A DNA stretch of 64,000 nt, from contig NC_066595.1 of assembly GCF_905475345.1 (NCBI RefSeq), positions 62,001 to 126,000 of the forward strand, read 5' to 3'. Below the pieces are notes generated by a model. That model had not been told where the DNA came from, ran no database searches, and saw nothing but the letters and a program-made list of their open reading frames with translations. Each line of letters begins with the position of its first letter. The first letter of the stretch is position 1. The stretch is from Vespula vulgaris. Taxonomy: Eukaryota; Arthropoda; Insecta; Hymenoptera; Vespidae. Positions 23,832-36,781 of the stretch are shown in pieces. Made by a program: the position numbers and the translations under genes.

Positions 23832-26800
23832 TGAATAGAGAGACGACCGTTTCGACCCTAGACGAAGCGATTTTTCGGAAAAAATTATTGCGCGATATTC
23901 CGTGCGCGGATATCCTTCGATGGACGAGAGAGGCACTTTGATATCGCTTGTCGATCCATTTTCATGCAAACGGTTCCGACCCTTCACCGATACGCTTGCC
24001 TTATCCGAGAAAATAAGTGTGAAAGAGAGCTATGTACATGTACATATATGAAGCTACACGTTGAAAGGGAAGCGAGAAAGAAGAGCGAGAGGGAGAAAGA
24101 GAGAGAGAGAGAAGCCAGCGATATATTCGCGTGGAAATCAATCCGATTGTGAAAGCAGTTTCATCGGCCGACGTTCGGGAGCGATTCTCGCGATCGATTC
24201 AAGAACGTATCGAGCCGAAACGCGACAGTCCCTCGTCATCCTGGCTCCGGCGGGAATTTCAATTTTCGTCCTATGCAACGAGTTTATCGAGCGACTCACC
24301 TAACGGCAAGTTTTATTGAACATTTTGCGTGGCGTCGAGGTGTCGAAAGACCACTTATTCGTTCCCATTGAAAGTAAGAAAAATACGCGATTGGTGCGTT
24401 CGTACAAGGGTAGAGAAGGTAGATAGGCGCGAGCGCGGTTACGAACCGATTCCGTAATGGAATCAGCCTCGCGATGCCGCGAACGATTTATTTTGCCAAC
24501 TGGATGTTCCAGAATAGCGTGACGTTTCGGGCGGACGGCTTGGCGAGAAGCGAAATTTTTCATTGCAGTGCACTCCGTGTTACGGGAGAACAGTTTCCGG
24601 GCAGCTAATTCCGGTTGCACCACTCGGACGAGCCGAACACAGTCCAGTCGGAAATAACGAATGAATATATCTCGCTGACTGTTTTGTACCGATCGCGACC
24701 GTACGATAGAGATCGCGCATTTAACGCGGATCTTTTGCCTCTCCGTCGAAGATCGTAAGAAAGCGCCGATCGGTCCGGTTGCAGCGAGTAACGTCGAAGC
24801 TTCGATGGCGGAAGTTTAGAAATATCTTACTTACTTGCCCTCGAGATTCGAGAAACTTTTGTCGAGGAAGATAGAATCTATTCGAATCGAATCACGCGCA
24901 TTCGTAGACGTACGCATTCGATGACGATGACTCGTAGGATTCGCTGACATTCTGACGCGGCGAGTCACAAATTTTTTAGCGAATATCACCGGTAAATATT
25001 TACATACATACGTATGTGTACAACGTGAAAACGACCGCATCTGATTTTTATATTCGTACATAAACGTCGCGCAACGCGGTCGCCATTTGACTCTTTTATC
25101 ATCTCGCATTTTTCCTGCATTTTTTTCATTTGAAAAAACAAAGTAATTTATATTAACGAGCGTATATCCTAAACGGTACCATCGTACCCACTCGTTTGTT
25201 CGACAATACTTTTTGACGATACGACGCGTTGCGTTTTCCAGATTTTCCTAACGTCTCCGATCGAAGAAACTCTCTAAAGAGATCCGTCTAAAGCTTCAAA
25301 CTGTTGTCCCGCGCGCGGAAAAGCGGCCGCTCTGATTTACGCGCAGCGTACGGATACGACAAACGAACGTTAAACGCGATGGCGATTAAGACGAATAAAG
25401 AAGGATCGCGGAGTCGATGAAACTCGAGGAAGCTCGGGAAAAGAAGGGAAAGAGGATGGGGAAAGTACGTATCGTCGAATAACGTTTACTCCCCCATCGT
25501 TTCGTACTTTGAACATCTTTCGAGTTATCGTTCGTACGATGTATATGTATATATATTATTCGGCTTTTATTACGGCCGCGATACCGTCTTCGCGTTTCCA
25601 TCTTCTTCCGTTATCTTCCTTCGCATTCCCCATTTCGCATTTCGAATTCCAACCGAGAGCCGACGCGATGCGTTATCCGCCGACTCGTAAAGAAAACCGT
25701 ACGCTTTGTGGATCGCGAAAATTTATTACTAATTACTTACTTTCCTATTCCGACCTTTTTTCTCTCCGTTCCTCCTCTCACCCCGACCTACCTCATCGAC
25801 CACGAATTTGAACGCGTGTTATTTTGTATTCTCGCGAGACCGTAAAGAGAACAATTTGAACGTTCTCGAGATTCGCCAAGGTGCGTATACGAATGAGATT
25901 CGACGCTTTAAATTCAATCCGCTTTAATGCAATCCAATGCTTTGATCGTAATCTATCTGCGATTTATCGATTTGACGACACATAGATATTTTCTTTTAAA
26001 CGACAAGGAAATGCACGCGTTAAATAGAAAATAGTCGATGAATCACGATATCGTTGCCCTCCCGGCGGTACGATCGATTACCCTAGCAAGCCGATTCGTA
26101 ATCCGATTCGATTCTATTTGAAATGATCGGTATGCGCGCATGGTTACTAATCGATTATCGCTTATCCCAGTGATACGCCAGTGTATAAGTATACGTACGC
26201 GCGAGCACGAATGTTCTCGGCGGGTAGGCGGTCGGAGGGGAGGAGAAATGATCGTTGGGAGAATGGAAAAAAAGTATAATTAAAGGGAGAAATATGATCT
26301 CCGCGTTGTCGGACCTGTATACGCAATGGCTACAAAATATTCAATGAGCATTCCGTAAACGCGATCGGGCCATTTAATGCTTTAACGCACGGTTCCTCGC
26401 ACTATCGGCTTCGCAAATCGCGTTCGATTAATTACGATGGCAAAGTCGCGCGTAACGCGATACCGTTTCGACGGTCCTCGGATTCGGCATTAATCTCTCT
26501 TCTCTCTGTCATAGAGAAACGATACACCGAACGATAGGTGAGCATTTCGAGTCTCCGATATTCTCCGTTTCTTCGACGTCGTTCGTTCTTCCATCGTATA
26601 TATCGTTCGACGTTCGTCGTTATCTTGGAAGACGAGTCAAAAGATCTTTGACGTTTGAACGGACCGACGAGTAGGGCCTAACGAAGCCAGCTCCCCTACG
26701 ATCGATTTCTAATCCGTACGCCGACCGATGCAATTTTCCCGCGATCAAAGGGCAAATACCAAAGAGCGATCCTCCGTTGCCGTTGGCTTCTCTTCGCTTT

Positions 26801-27643
26801 TGCGATATAATCGAGTGTGTCCCGCATACGGTAGCGCGAGACGATGGCGCGTATGCAAATTCCACGCTGGCAAACCGTAGACCGGTGAACGCGAGATAGA
26901 ATCGATACCGTATTAGGGGACGCACCAAGTCGCATAACCGACAGTCGGATTCTGTCGGTTCCGAACTAATTTATATCAGGTGGAAGAGGCAAAGGGCAAG
27001 TGGAGGAGCGTGAAAGGAAAGCGCACGGTAAGCGTCTTTGACGTTCGCCCATCGCCTACCGATTCTGTCGTCCTACCGCGGAAACGGACTAAACGGAATT
27101 AGACGATTCGCGATTGGAGTCAAGAGGATCGAGCGGATAGATAGAACAGCCCGCGTCTATTTTTACGTTCGAATCTTTTTCTCCCTACCGAATTACATTC
27201 GGATAGACGTTCGACTTTTAAAGGACGGTCCGCTTTAAGGGAAAAACCGTAGGAGAGGCAAAGTTTCGCAGAGTAATAAATGATACGATGTCTAGAAAAT
27301 GATTAGTTTCTCGATTGGATGCGCCTACTCTTTGCGTTTTCTACTCGAGAAGCGAGTAGTCGATGGTATTGCGAGGTAGGGAGAAGGGACGGTTGGAAGA
27401 AAAAGACGAGACGAGAACAAAGAGACGAACGATTTCGAGGGAGTAACGCGTATAGGGTTACGTAGAGGTACGGCCACGTGAGACGATCGAATCGGTCGAA
27501 AGAGTCGATCGGAGAGGTCGATCTCTAATTATTCGTGAGATTTCGCCGTTTAAGAGGAATCTCGAGGGAGGGAGGGAGGTACCATATCCATCGAGATAGA
27601 GAAAAGTCGAGGATACGCTCTCTGCTCGGCCCTAACGGTACAA

Positions 27644-28065
27644 CTATCGCGTATCGATCGAACGAAATCCCAAGTTTCTATGGGATACCGGACGGCCGTG
27701 ACCTAGTAAGGGCCGTGAACCCAAAACGCTAGCCAAAGCCTCGACCGAAGGCAACGGACCGTCGCGCAAGTTATGGCCTTTGATGGTGTGCGAGCGCCGA
27801 TCTCGTATAAGGGATGAAATCAAGTAAGGTCCTGAAACCGGAAGGTTCCGGGACCAGCCAACCACGATTCGAGGAGAGCAAATACACGGAGGGCCACTTG
27901 GCTAGCGCTAAATAATTCATAGAGCCGCTTCGTCCTCTATACGCCATCAGTGCCGCGCCACTAGCCATTCGACCGTTCATCACGGGCTATTGATTGGACT
28001 ACGGACTTGCCCTCTTGGTTCGGCACTTCCTGCCTCGGTACTTTGAACACAGCCGAGCACGCGCT
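27644..28065. other. Composition island inside the large intron of the minus-strand gene
   Basis: About 420 bases with few of the TCGA-type words that dominate the window, containing a stem-loop (27828-27855) and a reverse-strand open frame (27771-27983, 70 residues, no splice support). It may be a conserved non-coding element, an intronic RNA or a relic exon. I cannot decide from sequence alone. Confidence 0.35.
27828..27855. other. 28-nt imperfect hairpin with GGAA tetraloop
   Basis: GGTCCTGAAACC, then GGAA, then GGTTCCGGGACC. The 12-bp stem has one G.U pair and one A.C mismatch on the + strand, and the loop fits the GNRA class. Confidence 0.6.
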
Positions 28066-28097
28066 ACGTACTTATTTCCCCCAACCCGAAGGAAAAA

Positions 28098-28145
28098 GCG
28101 TAAAAGCGTAGAAGCGTAGAAGCGTAAAAGCGTAAAAGCGTAAAA
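28098..28145. repeat. 8-bp tandem repeat (GCGTAAAA)6
   Basis: Six consecutive 8-bp units: GCGTAAAA, GCGTAGAA twice, then GCGTAAAA three times. Only one substitution distinguishes the two unit types. Confidence 0.95.
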
Positions 28146-29918
28146 GTTGAACATACTCGAATATAGGATAATCGAATTAACGTTTTATTGAAAATAAACA
28201 TTTTTTAAGCAGGTCCAGCTGTGCGGGTACAGCGTAATGCGGCTCGTACACGTAAAATATGTTACCCATCGGCTCTCCTTCCTCGCGTGGATTATCCGTC
28301 TAAATGAAAACCCTCTTCGTTCCATGCTTGCACGAAAAAACGTGAAACGGTTACTCGAAGTCGCGATACTCGTCGGAGATGACCAGCTACGTCGAAATTG
28401 GATAACTTTATCGACGCTCGAGAAAAGGAGATAGACGGATGGATGGAGGGAAAAAGATGAGAAACCCTCGAAGGCCGTCCCAACGCGAGATTTCCATTTT
28501 CGGGACATAAATCAAAATCCGTCGTCGATCCGCGCTCGGTGCCGAGGCACCCACGAAACCTACACCTTTTTCACCTAGCGCCTTGCTTCCTACGATGGCT
28601 CCGGGTACGCGGTATTTTTCTTCGTAGAAAAGTAAATAACGAGCATTCGAAGCGGGCAGCGATAAGGAGCTCGCGGGGAGAAGGTCGAAGCTTAAGGCAT
28701 TCAAAAAGTTTTCTTCGCCCTCGTCGGCCGGCCACCGAAGAAACAAGACCAAGATCCAGACGTTTCTCTCTCTCTCTCTCTCTCTCGCCCTCTTCCTCAT
28801 TATAACCGGAAACTTTGGTAATTAGCTAAACTCCTTAAAATTTATAAAGCACCGGCCTGATGAACACGAACGGATATAAGAAGAAAAAGTTGAAATCGTT
28901 AAGAGGCAGACTCTTATTTTTTAGACGTAGACGCATCCGTCGTCGCTTCTATAATTAGCAGACTAGGTCGTGTCGAGATATTGGACGTTATGCGTTGAGG
29001 AACGATATGACGCACGACCATTGCGATATAGGGAATCAAAACGAACGTTCGCGCTCGTTACTTGCGAATATTATGTTATTAAAGTGCTAATGGACTTATA
29101 AAAGTCGACCGAGGGATCAAAGTTCGCTCGAGAAAATACGGATGCTTTCTGCAAATATCGATGAGAGAACTCGCAGGTCGTTTTAGACGTCCACGTCGCA
29201 CGTAGGAAGATTTCAAAGCTATCATATTCGAGATCGACGGATATCAGTGAAAATTTATTAACGCAATTAAATGGCAAAGAGGAGACTCGTAAAATTAAAA
29301 CGAAAGGAGCCGTTGCTAGTCTTTCTACGAGTGGACTAATTTCAAGAAGAAATCGGACGGCGAGCTAGCGAAACATCGACGAGATAGAAATCTCATAATT
29401 TTCAAGACCGATTAGACGATATTAAAGCTTTGCTTGCCTTTTTCTCTCTCTCCCTCCCTTCCTTCCTCTCTCCTTCTTTCTTTCTTCGTCTATCTTTTTC
29501 TCGGGTATAATAATCCTAGTCGTGGAATTCAATGTGAATACAAATAATGGTGAAGTTCATTAAAGTAATACGGTGCGGTTATTGTACCGAATACCGTTTT
29601 CATTCGACGTTGCGTTAATTAATGTCCGGATTAATTATCGAAGAACGCAAAGTTTCCATTCCCGTTTCGGCGTACGTATGTCTTTTGCATGGAAGATAAT
29701 AATTAAATAACGATGAAAAGATCTACGTTGTCACAAAAGCGAATAGTTTTAACTCATAAAATGAAACTCGTCGTCTCGTTATCTCGAATCAAAGATACTT
29801 GAGAAGCTACTGCTAATTATCTCTCTCTCTCTCTCTCTCTCCCTTTCGATTAATCCGATTAAACGGTCTTTTACGTTCTTAACTTTTCGCGTCGATACGT
29901 TTCGAGAGCTGCGTTTAT

Positions 29919-29973
<55 letters not shown>

Positions 29974-31367
29974 CGGGAATTAGCAAACGAGCATCGTAAA
30001 CGCATTGCTTCAATGGTGCGTCTCGAAAGTCGATAAGTGAAACGAACGTCGTTACCCGTTACAGAAGATAGCTCCTATCAATGCGAAATCATTAGTAGAA
30101 ATTAATGCGATTTCTATGGGAGCGTGCTTACGATATATGTATGTACATACCTACTATCGGTTATCGGCAATTTCAATATTTACATACGTATGTACATACG
30201 CGGCAATGGTGGGCGACGATTGCCGTTATTACCGCATTGAATACGGTTTGCCCTTTGCACAACGAAGAATGGGAATCAACGCTAAACGCTACGACGCATA
30301 GATCGAGATCGCGATCGTCGAGTATAGATCATTTTTTCTCGTAAGAACTTTCTATTCTTTTATATACCTATTACGATGTATATAAATTATAAAGCATTCC
30401 ATTAGAACCGAGTAGAACCGAATCGAATGGAATCGAATTTGATATCGCTGGACAAACAGCCCGTAAGAGCGCGTTCTTATCAATCCAGTCGAGTACAACG
30501 TTCTCCCTTCCCGCTTTACATTCCAACGATGGATATGGATGAAATGCGAGGGAGTAAAAGCGGACCTTCGTAAAAAATCGAGTGATTTTAAGCGACTCCA
30601 GGGAAGGCACGCGGTGATCGATGCATCGGTCCAATAATTTACCTTCCGGTCTTGCGAATGAAAGAGAGAAAGAGGCGCAAAGGGGAAGAGGGAAAGAAAA
30701 GGAGAATGGAACAATCTCGAAAATGTCTGCGTGGAATAATGGCACCTGTTGTACCATGAAATAACAGTGTTCTTTCTCGCCGATGACGTTTGCTATTGCG
30801 GGTTCTTTCGTTGAGACACGGCCAATCAGAAAGGCAAATTACACTTTTCTCTTTTTCCTCTTTTATTCCTATTCGCTTTGCTGAATTTCTCTACCTCAGA
30901 GCCCCATCGTTGTGGTATTTTTCTCTTCCATGTAAAAATCGCTGAAAAAAAGTCAAACGTTCGCGCTTATTGAACGTCGGAGATAGCCACTTTCGATTTC
31001 GAGCAGTGGAACGATAATCGAGAATCGAAGGATCGAAAAACGCGCCACGTTTTTGACTAGAGAGAACTTACCGGTTGGACAATTCGAATAGACCGATAGG
31101 GTTCGAGTTAAGTTCGAACCTTTTTTTCTCTTTCGACAAAACTTATCGTCGTCAGCCTATGCGCTAGCGGATCTCGTGGGACGAGAGATAGCGCTGGAGG
31201 GCCGGCTCTTTAGAGGCACCGTCTCTTCGTATCGTCCTTTCTTTTCTTTATACCGGCCGGCGAGATACCAACGCCGTTGATTCTTTATCGTACGAATACA
31301 TCGTCGAAAAATGCAGTTGTAACTATTCCTCCGTAAGGAGAAACGCTGAAAAGTTAATGACACCGAC

Positions 31368-31481
31368 CTGTAGGCGTACATGGAGTTCTTGCCGCTTCCA
31401 CGAGATCTTCGCGACTTCCGGGTGGAGCCTCCAGCATCGTCGCACTCCCGGAGAATTTCTTTACGCACAGCAGGCTCAACG
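31368..31481 (-). CDS. Unknown Cys-rich insect protein, exon near the N-terminus
   Basis: 114-nt exon: acceptor TTTCCATTTCTTGTAG above 31481, donor ACAG|GTCGGTG at 31368/31367. It opens with two bases and closes with one base of split codons; the closing G plus AT of the next exon makes Asp. It encodes LSLLCVKKFSGSATMLEAPP followed by GSREDLVEAARTPCTPT. If there were no upstream coding exon, translation could start at the internal ATG at 31437-31435. An overlapping frame is also open through this exon, but only the chosen frame fits the phase of the next exon. The donor is weaker at +3 to +6 than the other donors of this gene. Confidence 0.6.
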
Positions 31482-32339
31482 CTACAAGAAATGGAAAGCA
31501 CGTTGTTACATGTCGTATAATCGGATGAACATATATTTTTGATCGTTTTTAACGAGAACGTAGATAGAAAAGAGGCCAGAAAGTAATTTCAATCGATCGA
31601 TTCGATGGAATCCATTGAAAAACATGGAGTCGATCGAAGAAACATGGTACGATAAGCTATAATTAAGAATGACACGAGGACCCGATTAGCATATTCGATA
31701 TCAAGTACACGTACCTACGTATTTACAAAAGGGCGAAGCTTCTCGAGGGTCGAATTGGGCGGGCGATCGAGGTCGGTTGGAAAATTTTTCTCTTCCAACG
31801 AATCTCATCCTGCGATAACTCGTCTTTCGATCCTTTGTTTCGTTTCCTCTATCCTTTAGCACGTACGCGCGAGAGTAAGAAGAGCGAGCGATGGTACGTA
31901 TGTGCAAGCGAAATCGATATTTGAAATAATTTTCGACTCGTCCTGGAAACCCTCGATGGAGATTCGTTCGCGTGTGCGCGTCACGACGGTATAACGTACT
32001 AAATCTTTATTTAGAGATTTTCGCGCGATTTTCCACCCGTCCGGATAGTCTGAAAACGCATAGAGACGCATAAATCAGTAACGAGATGAAATAATTCGTC
32101 GATTTCTACTGGTTTCGAGCGGCGACGACGAGGACGACGACCCATATCCTTCGAATCGAATAGTTATTAATTAGAGCTACCTACGTACACGTACCTACAT
32201 ATCTACCTATAGAAGTTTGATAAAACATCGAGCAAAAACGAACCTCCTTTCGGTTCCCTTCGATCCTTCCTACATATCTCGTACATACTAGGTAGGTTCC
32301 TCGTACATCGCGTAGTCGCTTCGAATTACTATCCTTCAC

Positions 32340-32367
32340 CGGCACCCGTTTCACAGAAATTTCCCAT
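32340..32367 (-). CDS. Candidate first coding exon (MGNFCETGA) of the unknown Cys-rich protein
   Basis: An ATG at 32367-32365 opens a nine-codon reading, MGNFCETGA, ending one base into a codon at a donor CCG|GTGAAG. That phase fits the exon at 31368-31481, joining to make Ala then LSLLCVKK. An N-terminal Met-Gly-Asn-x-Cys is the pattern of N-myristoylated and palmitoylated proteins, although Glu at position 6 is unfavourable for N-myristoyltransferase. The Kozak context is mixed (G at +4, no purine at -3). I chose this start because no other phase-compatible exon was found within about 1 kb upstream, but a first exon further away remains possible. Confidence 0.35.
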
Positions 32368-32898
32368 TAATCTCTTAGTCGGTTTCTCTTGGAAATTGCA
32401 GAATTTTATGCGAGCTCGAGGGCGTTAACTCGCTACGTAACAAGCTCGGAAAGCAGCGAGAAGCTAGTTTTCAACGGGAGAAGAAAGTTTCGATGAAGCG
32501 AATACCCGTCCCCGAACGAGTATCGAAACGGTCGAGTTTTCGGACGATGAACCTATCCAGGTACCAACTTTGTCTTTCACGTTATCCAAAGCACTTTGGA
32601 AATTCGTATCGAAGTATGCCACGTAGGGGGTTCGAGGGGAAGACAGCAGGGCTCGAACAAAGACGAGTCAAGTCCAAGAGTTCCGTCGTTCTCTTTGCGA
32701 CGACCGGTGCATCGCGTAAGCACCGAGAACAACGTGCTGGGATGAAGTGTGTACGCTCGAGAAGCGTTTTAATTAAATTTTCACGACCACAGCCGTGCCG
32801 AGAATGTTTCAGACACGTAATAATAACGTAGGCTCGGCGTAGGTGGAGGTCGCGTGACATTTCCCGTTCTCGCGTGCGCGACGCGTCGCAAGTGTACC

Positions 32899-32939
<41 letters not shown>

Positions 32940-33477
32940 TATCTATTCCTCTCTACTTACTTACCTAGCTACCTATCCATCCATCTTGCGTTTTATCACG
33001 CACACGCAGGCAGGAGAGCGACGGAACGATCTCGTAGTCGGATAGGTTTCGAAGCGACGGTAGGCGACGGTTCCGAAGCGAGGAGGCGAGCAGGTTTTTG
33101 AAATACGCTTGACGCGTCGCGAAGCGACGTCGAACATCGTCGTTCCAAGGGAGAGGATAAAAGCAAGACTGCGTCTATGCGACGGCGAACGGAAGTTGCT
33201 GTCCGATCTTGGGATCGTGCACCATGACGAGTAAAGTATTAGAAACAAAAAGTATGGGATATCGTTAATCGCGATACGATACGATACGATGTTTCAAATT
33301 CAAGGTCCTTTGTCGCGAACTCGCGCGACCGACTCCTTCCAAGCAACTCTTGAAACTTTCTCTCTTTTTTTTTTTCGTCGTACCTCTTTGCGTCACGTCC
33401 CGCGTGCGTTCGCGGGCGCGCTCGTAGAGAAGGCTGGATGCACGCGTGTACGCGTATATAAGCGTACATAAGCGTAT

Positions 33478-33819
33478 ATGGGTACGCGTATATACAGCGT
33501 TTGCGCAAATTCTTTGCCGGAAAAATTGAGAGAAGCTTTTACTATTCGCGGGTTCTCGGTCGATCGTCGTTGCATCGGAGCTCTTTGCGGTTCGTGTCGC
33601 GACCACAAAGGTCTTACGCTTAGAAAGAGCAAAGAGCGGCATCTACACCCCGAGCATTTCGATCGCTCTGTCCCGTTTCCTTTTTCCCCTCTTTTTTCTC
33701 TGAGAAATAGAAAGGAAGACTTTTTCTCTTTCTACCGTGTAGATACATGGAAGCTACCATTCACCCTTTACCAAAGGAACCCTAATGGCTATCCTCGCCT
33801 CGTGCTATCCAGCTTTTAG
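33478..33819 (+). CDS. Uncertain open frame, 113 codons
   Basis: A true ATG opens 113 residues: a Cys-containing segment (residues about 33-43, CIGALCGSCRD), then a His/Arg-rich part, then a low-complexity Pro/Phe/Ser stretch. It has no splice or polyadenylation evidence, and a reverse-strand frame overlaps it. In this background frames of this length occur by chance. I list it only because its N-terminal 60 residues are less biased than most. Confidence 0.12.
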   Translation: MGTRIYSVCANSLPEKLREAFTIRGFSVDRRCIGALCGSCRDHKGLTLRKSKERHLHPEHFDRSVPFPFSPLFSLRNRKEDFFSFYRVDTWKLPFTLYQRNPNGYPRLVLSSF

Positions 33820-35039
33820 ATCCTTTGTACGGTGCTAGATCGATTTCACTTGCTTTTTCAACGACCCACGTTCCTCGGAGCTAATCTCTTTTAACTTCTT
33901 CCTCTCTTACTTCTTTCGGCGAAAGACGAACGAATCTTCTCGAATATCCAAGCCCTGAATAGTGCAGAGAGAGAGAGAGAGAGACACTCGTGTATCGCGT
34001 AAAGATTTCACACGAATTTCGCGGCTGTCCGCGTCGATGGCAAACTCGAAAGGATAACCCGTGATAGATCGTTTAATGATTCGCGTACGAAAGGTTACGG
34101 ATCAAAGGAAACGTCCGAGCGATATGATCGAAGAGGCCACTTTTGCCGAAGCAGTTTCTATCGCTGCACAAAAGTAAAAAATGGTTGTCAGCCGTCCCGT
34201 CGATATCTTTGAAATACGAGCTTCTTCCGAGATTATGTCTAGGCAATTTTTATCGACGAGAAATAGGTAGAGATACGCTTTTATATAACTCTACGTAAGG
34301 GATTGTATTCGTAAGAGCAGAAACGATACGGGTATCGTTCTTCGGTGGTATAAGCGAAACTAGCGAGTAGCCTGATCCCAATAACAAAGGTAATACTTTG
34401 GCAAACTTTCCGGCATCGGTTCGAAACTATCGCGCGGCTCGATGCGACGTAACGCGACGAGTACACGGTATATCGAGTGTACCAGGTATATCGATACTTA
34501 AGTTTATCCGTCTATTTTCATCCTGCGTCGATTGTCAATTACTCTGGACATGCTCGAGAGCGCGACCGTAGAGAGATTCGTTCGTTGTAAAAATAGATGA
34601 AAAATAATTGCCGATCGATTATTCAATCGTCGACTTTTATCTCGCGTGGAACGCGATCCGATGGCGCGGGATCGATTCGGTGGTGGAATAATAAAACGTA
34701 TAACGTAATCGTAAATAAAACGTGTCGCTCGATTTTGTTGTGGGCTCTCTCGTTAAACCCGTATCCGTATCGGTATAGCCAGTGGATTAACAAAAATGTC
34801 GTATAAAACGTATGGACTTTCTAAATGACTAGCTTACCCCGCTTCACGTCTCGCCACGTGTTCGTGATTTCGACGGATCTGCTCTGCCCGTTTGGTGTTC
34901 ACCCATATAGTCCTCTCACATCCTTCCGCCGTCCGATATACCGCGACTCTGAAAAATATAACAACGATCAGGGGGAGTGGACTTTATTCGACGGTATCGG
35001 ACGATTCTCCATGGATTTGCATAGAGAAGGAGAGGGAGG

Positions 35040-35077
<38 letters not shown>

Positions 35078-36733
35078 AGTAACCTCGTCCGAAAACCGAA
35101 AGAAATTAAGAGAGCCGAGAGAGAGAGGGAGTAGAGTTTCGTCCGTTCAAGCCGAACCATCCTCCGGCATCGCTCCTTGCCGCACGACAGCTACCGTCGG
35201 AAGGTTCATGCGTTATTCATGAAAATCTTGAGAGAGACGGTGTTCGCGTTTGGTCACGCGTGCAACACTGTCACGCGCTTGCATCGTTGACGCAAGTAAG
35301 CACTTGGACGAGCAATCTGCTCTAAAGCATGCAACGCACACGCGCGACCGATGCGCGACGTCTCACGGCTTTGCGAATGTGTTCGATCCGCATATATGCA
35401 TATACAGCCTGTGTATCTTCCATGGCGCGCGTCGGGCAACATCGAATTTCACCATCCGACGATAAGTACGCACACACGTTCTGCGTCATGCATATGTATA
35501 TTATTACGCGAAAGACAGTCCTTTCCAGATGGAACGTTTAAAAATTAGGTATTGATATTTTAAAATAATTTCCAACAGAAAATAATTTCTACGATAATGC
35601 TCGAAAGCACTCGCAACATTTTTCGATCGTATTTGCAATATTCCTTCCCATCTAATCGTGGTAGACGATACGTAGCGCAGTATTCGCGTGTACACGCGTC
35701 CCAGCAGCACGTCCGAGCAAACAGAGGACAGAACGTGCTTTCCTACGAGCACAATGGGCCGGCGAATAAGCCGCGAATTCTCAAGTTCCGTAATCGAGTT
35801 TCTATTGTAATCGTGTAAACGCGTCATTTCTATGGCGGGTGTTACGGTTGAATGGCGAACACCGATGAATAGTCATTATTTCGCGAAGCGACGCGCTGTA
35901 TTTCCATTCCTGTAGAAACATTTTTATAACGTCTCCTTAAAATCATATCGCGTTCGTTGGGTTTTAAGGGTTTTTTGTATCGATTAGATTTTATCGCGAT
36001 GATTTTTCAGTGACTCTCGATTAGGTGCATGTGTTTTGCTGGAACGTCGGGAACAATGGGACGAAAGGAGAACGCGTAATAGCGTTCGTACGCGGACTGG
36101 AAACAATTCAAAAATGCTCTATTCGTTTATCAGCCCTACTTTTGGTAGGCTTTGTTCCTCGAATAAAATTTATCCTCGGATATATCGTTCTACGCGTTAA
36201 GATCTCGTTATTTTGCGTTACGACGGTCAAACGAATAGCAAAAGAAAATAAAGAAAGGAAGAAGGAAGAGGAAGAAAACGTTTGGCTCGGTTTCGAGCTT
36301 TATCGGTTTATCGGCCTTCGTAGCGACGGTACGCGACAAAAGAACGACTGGTAAGTTTCCCTTCGGTTGGAAAATTCAATCGGAAAAATTCTTTTGGCGG
36401 TAGGAACGAACGAAGGAACGAACGAAACGAATTCGAGATCGTACTACTGACCACTCTTTTGAAGAATCTCAATGGCGAACGAAAATTCACGGGTAACGTC
36501 GGAGTAGCGAAATTGGTCGTAAATTGTAGGAAGGATCTTTTATCTCTTAACCCGACTCCCTGCATGTCCTCCATTCGAGTGGCGTTTGCTTGGCACAGTT
36601 ACGAGATAAGGGATGCTCGGCACTTCTCCTTAATCTCCACTCTTTCGCCTCGCACTACCGCGCTTTCGCCGCTCGATTCCTTAAACAAGCCTTTTATTTC
36701 GCGGAAGAACGAGAGTTGCTTTGGCTCTTCTCC

Positions 36734-36781
<48 letters not shown>

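Noticed and set aside
24300..24400. Minus-strand donor TTAG|GTGAGT with a possible exon upstream.
   Set aside because: The only open frame has phase 2 at both ends, incompatible with the phase-1 intron of the gene containing it.
30596..30625. Resemblance to the miR-124 mature sequence (AAGGCACGCGGTGA).
   Set aside because: The match breaks after the shared core, and I see no pairing arm nearby to form a precursor hairpin.
31072..31119. 48-nt phase-compatible cassette candidate with a strong donor CCG|GTAAGT on the minus strand.
   Set aside because: The acceptor side is a purine run (AAAAAAAG) with no pyrimidine tract, so the phase match is probably coincidence.
31090..31122. GGTTCGA-like T-loop words resembling a tRNA.
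   Set aside because: No acceptor stem, anticodon stem or A/B-box spacing can be built around them.
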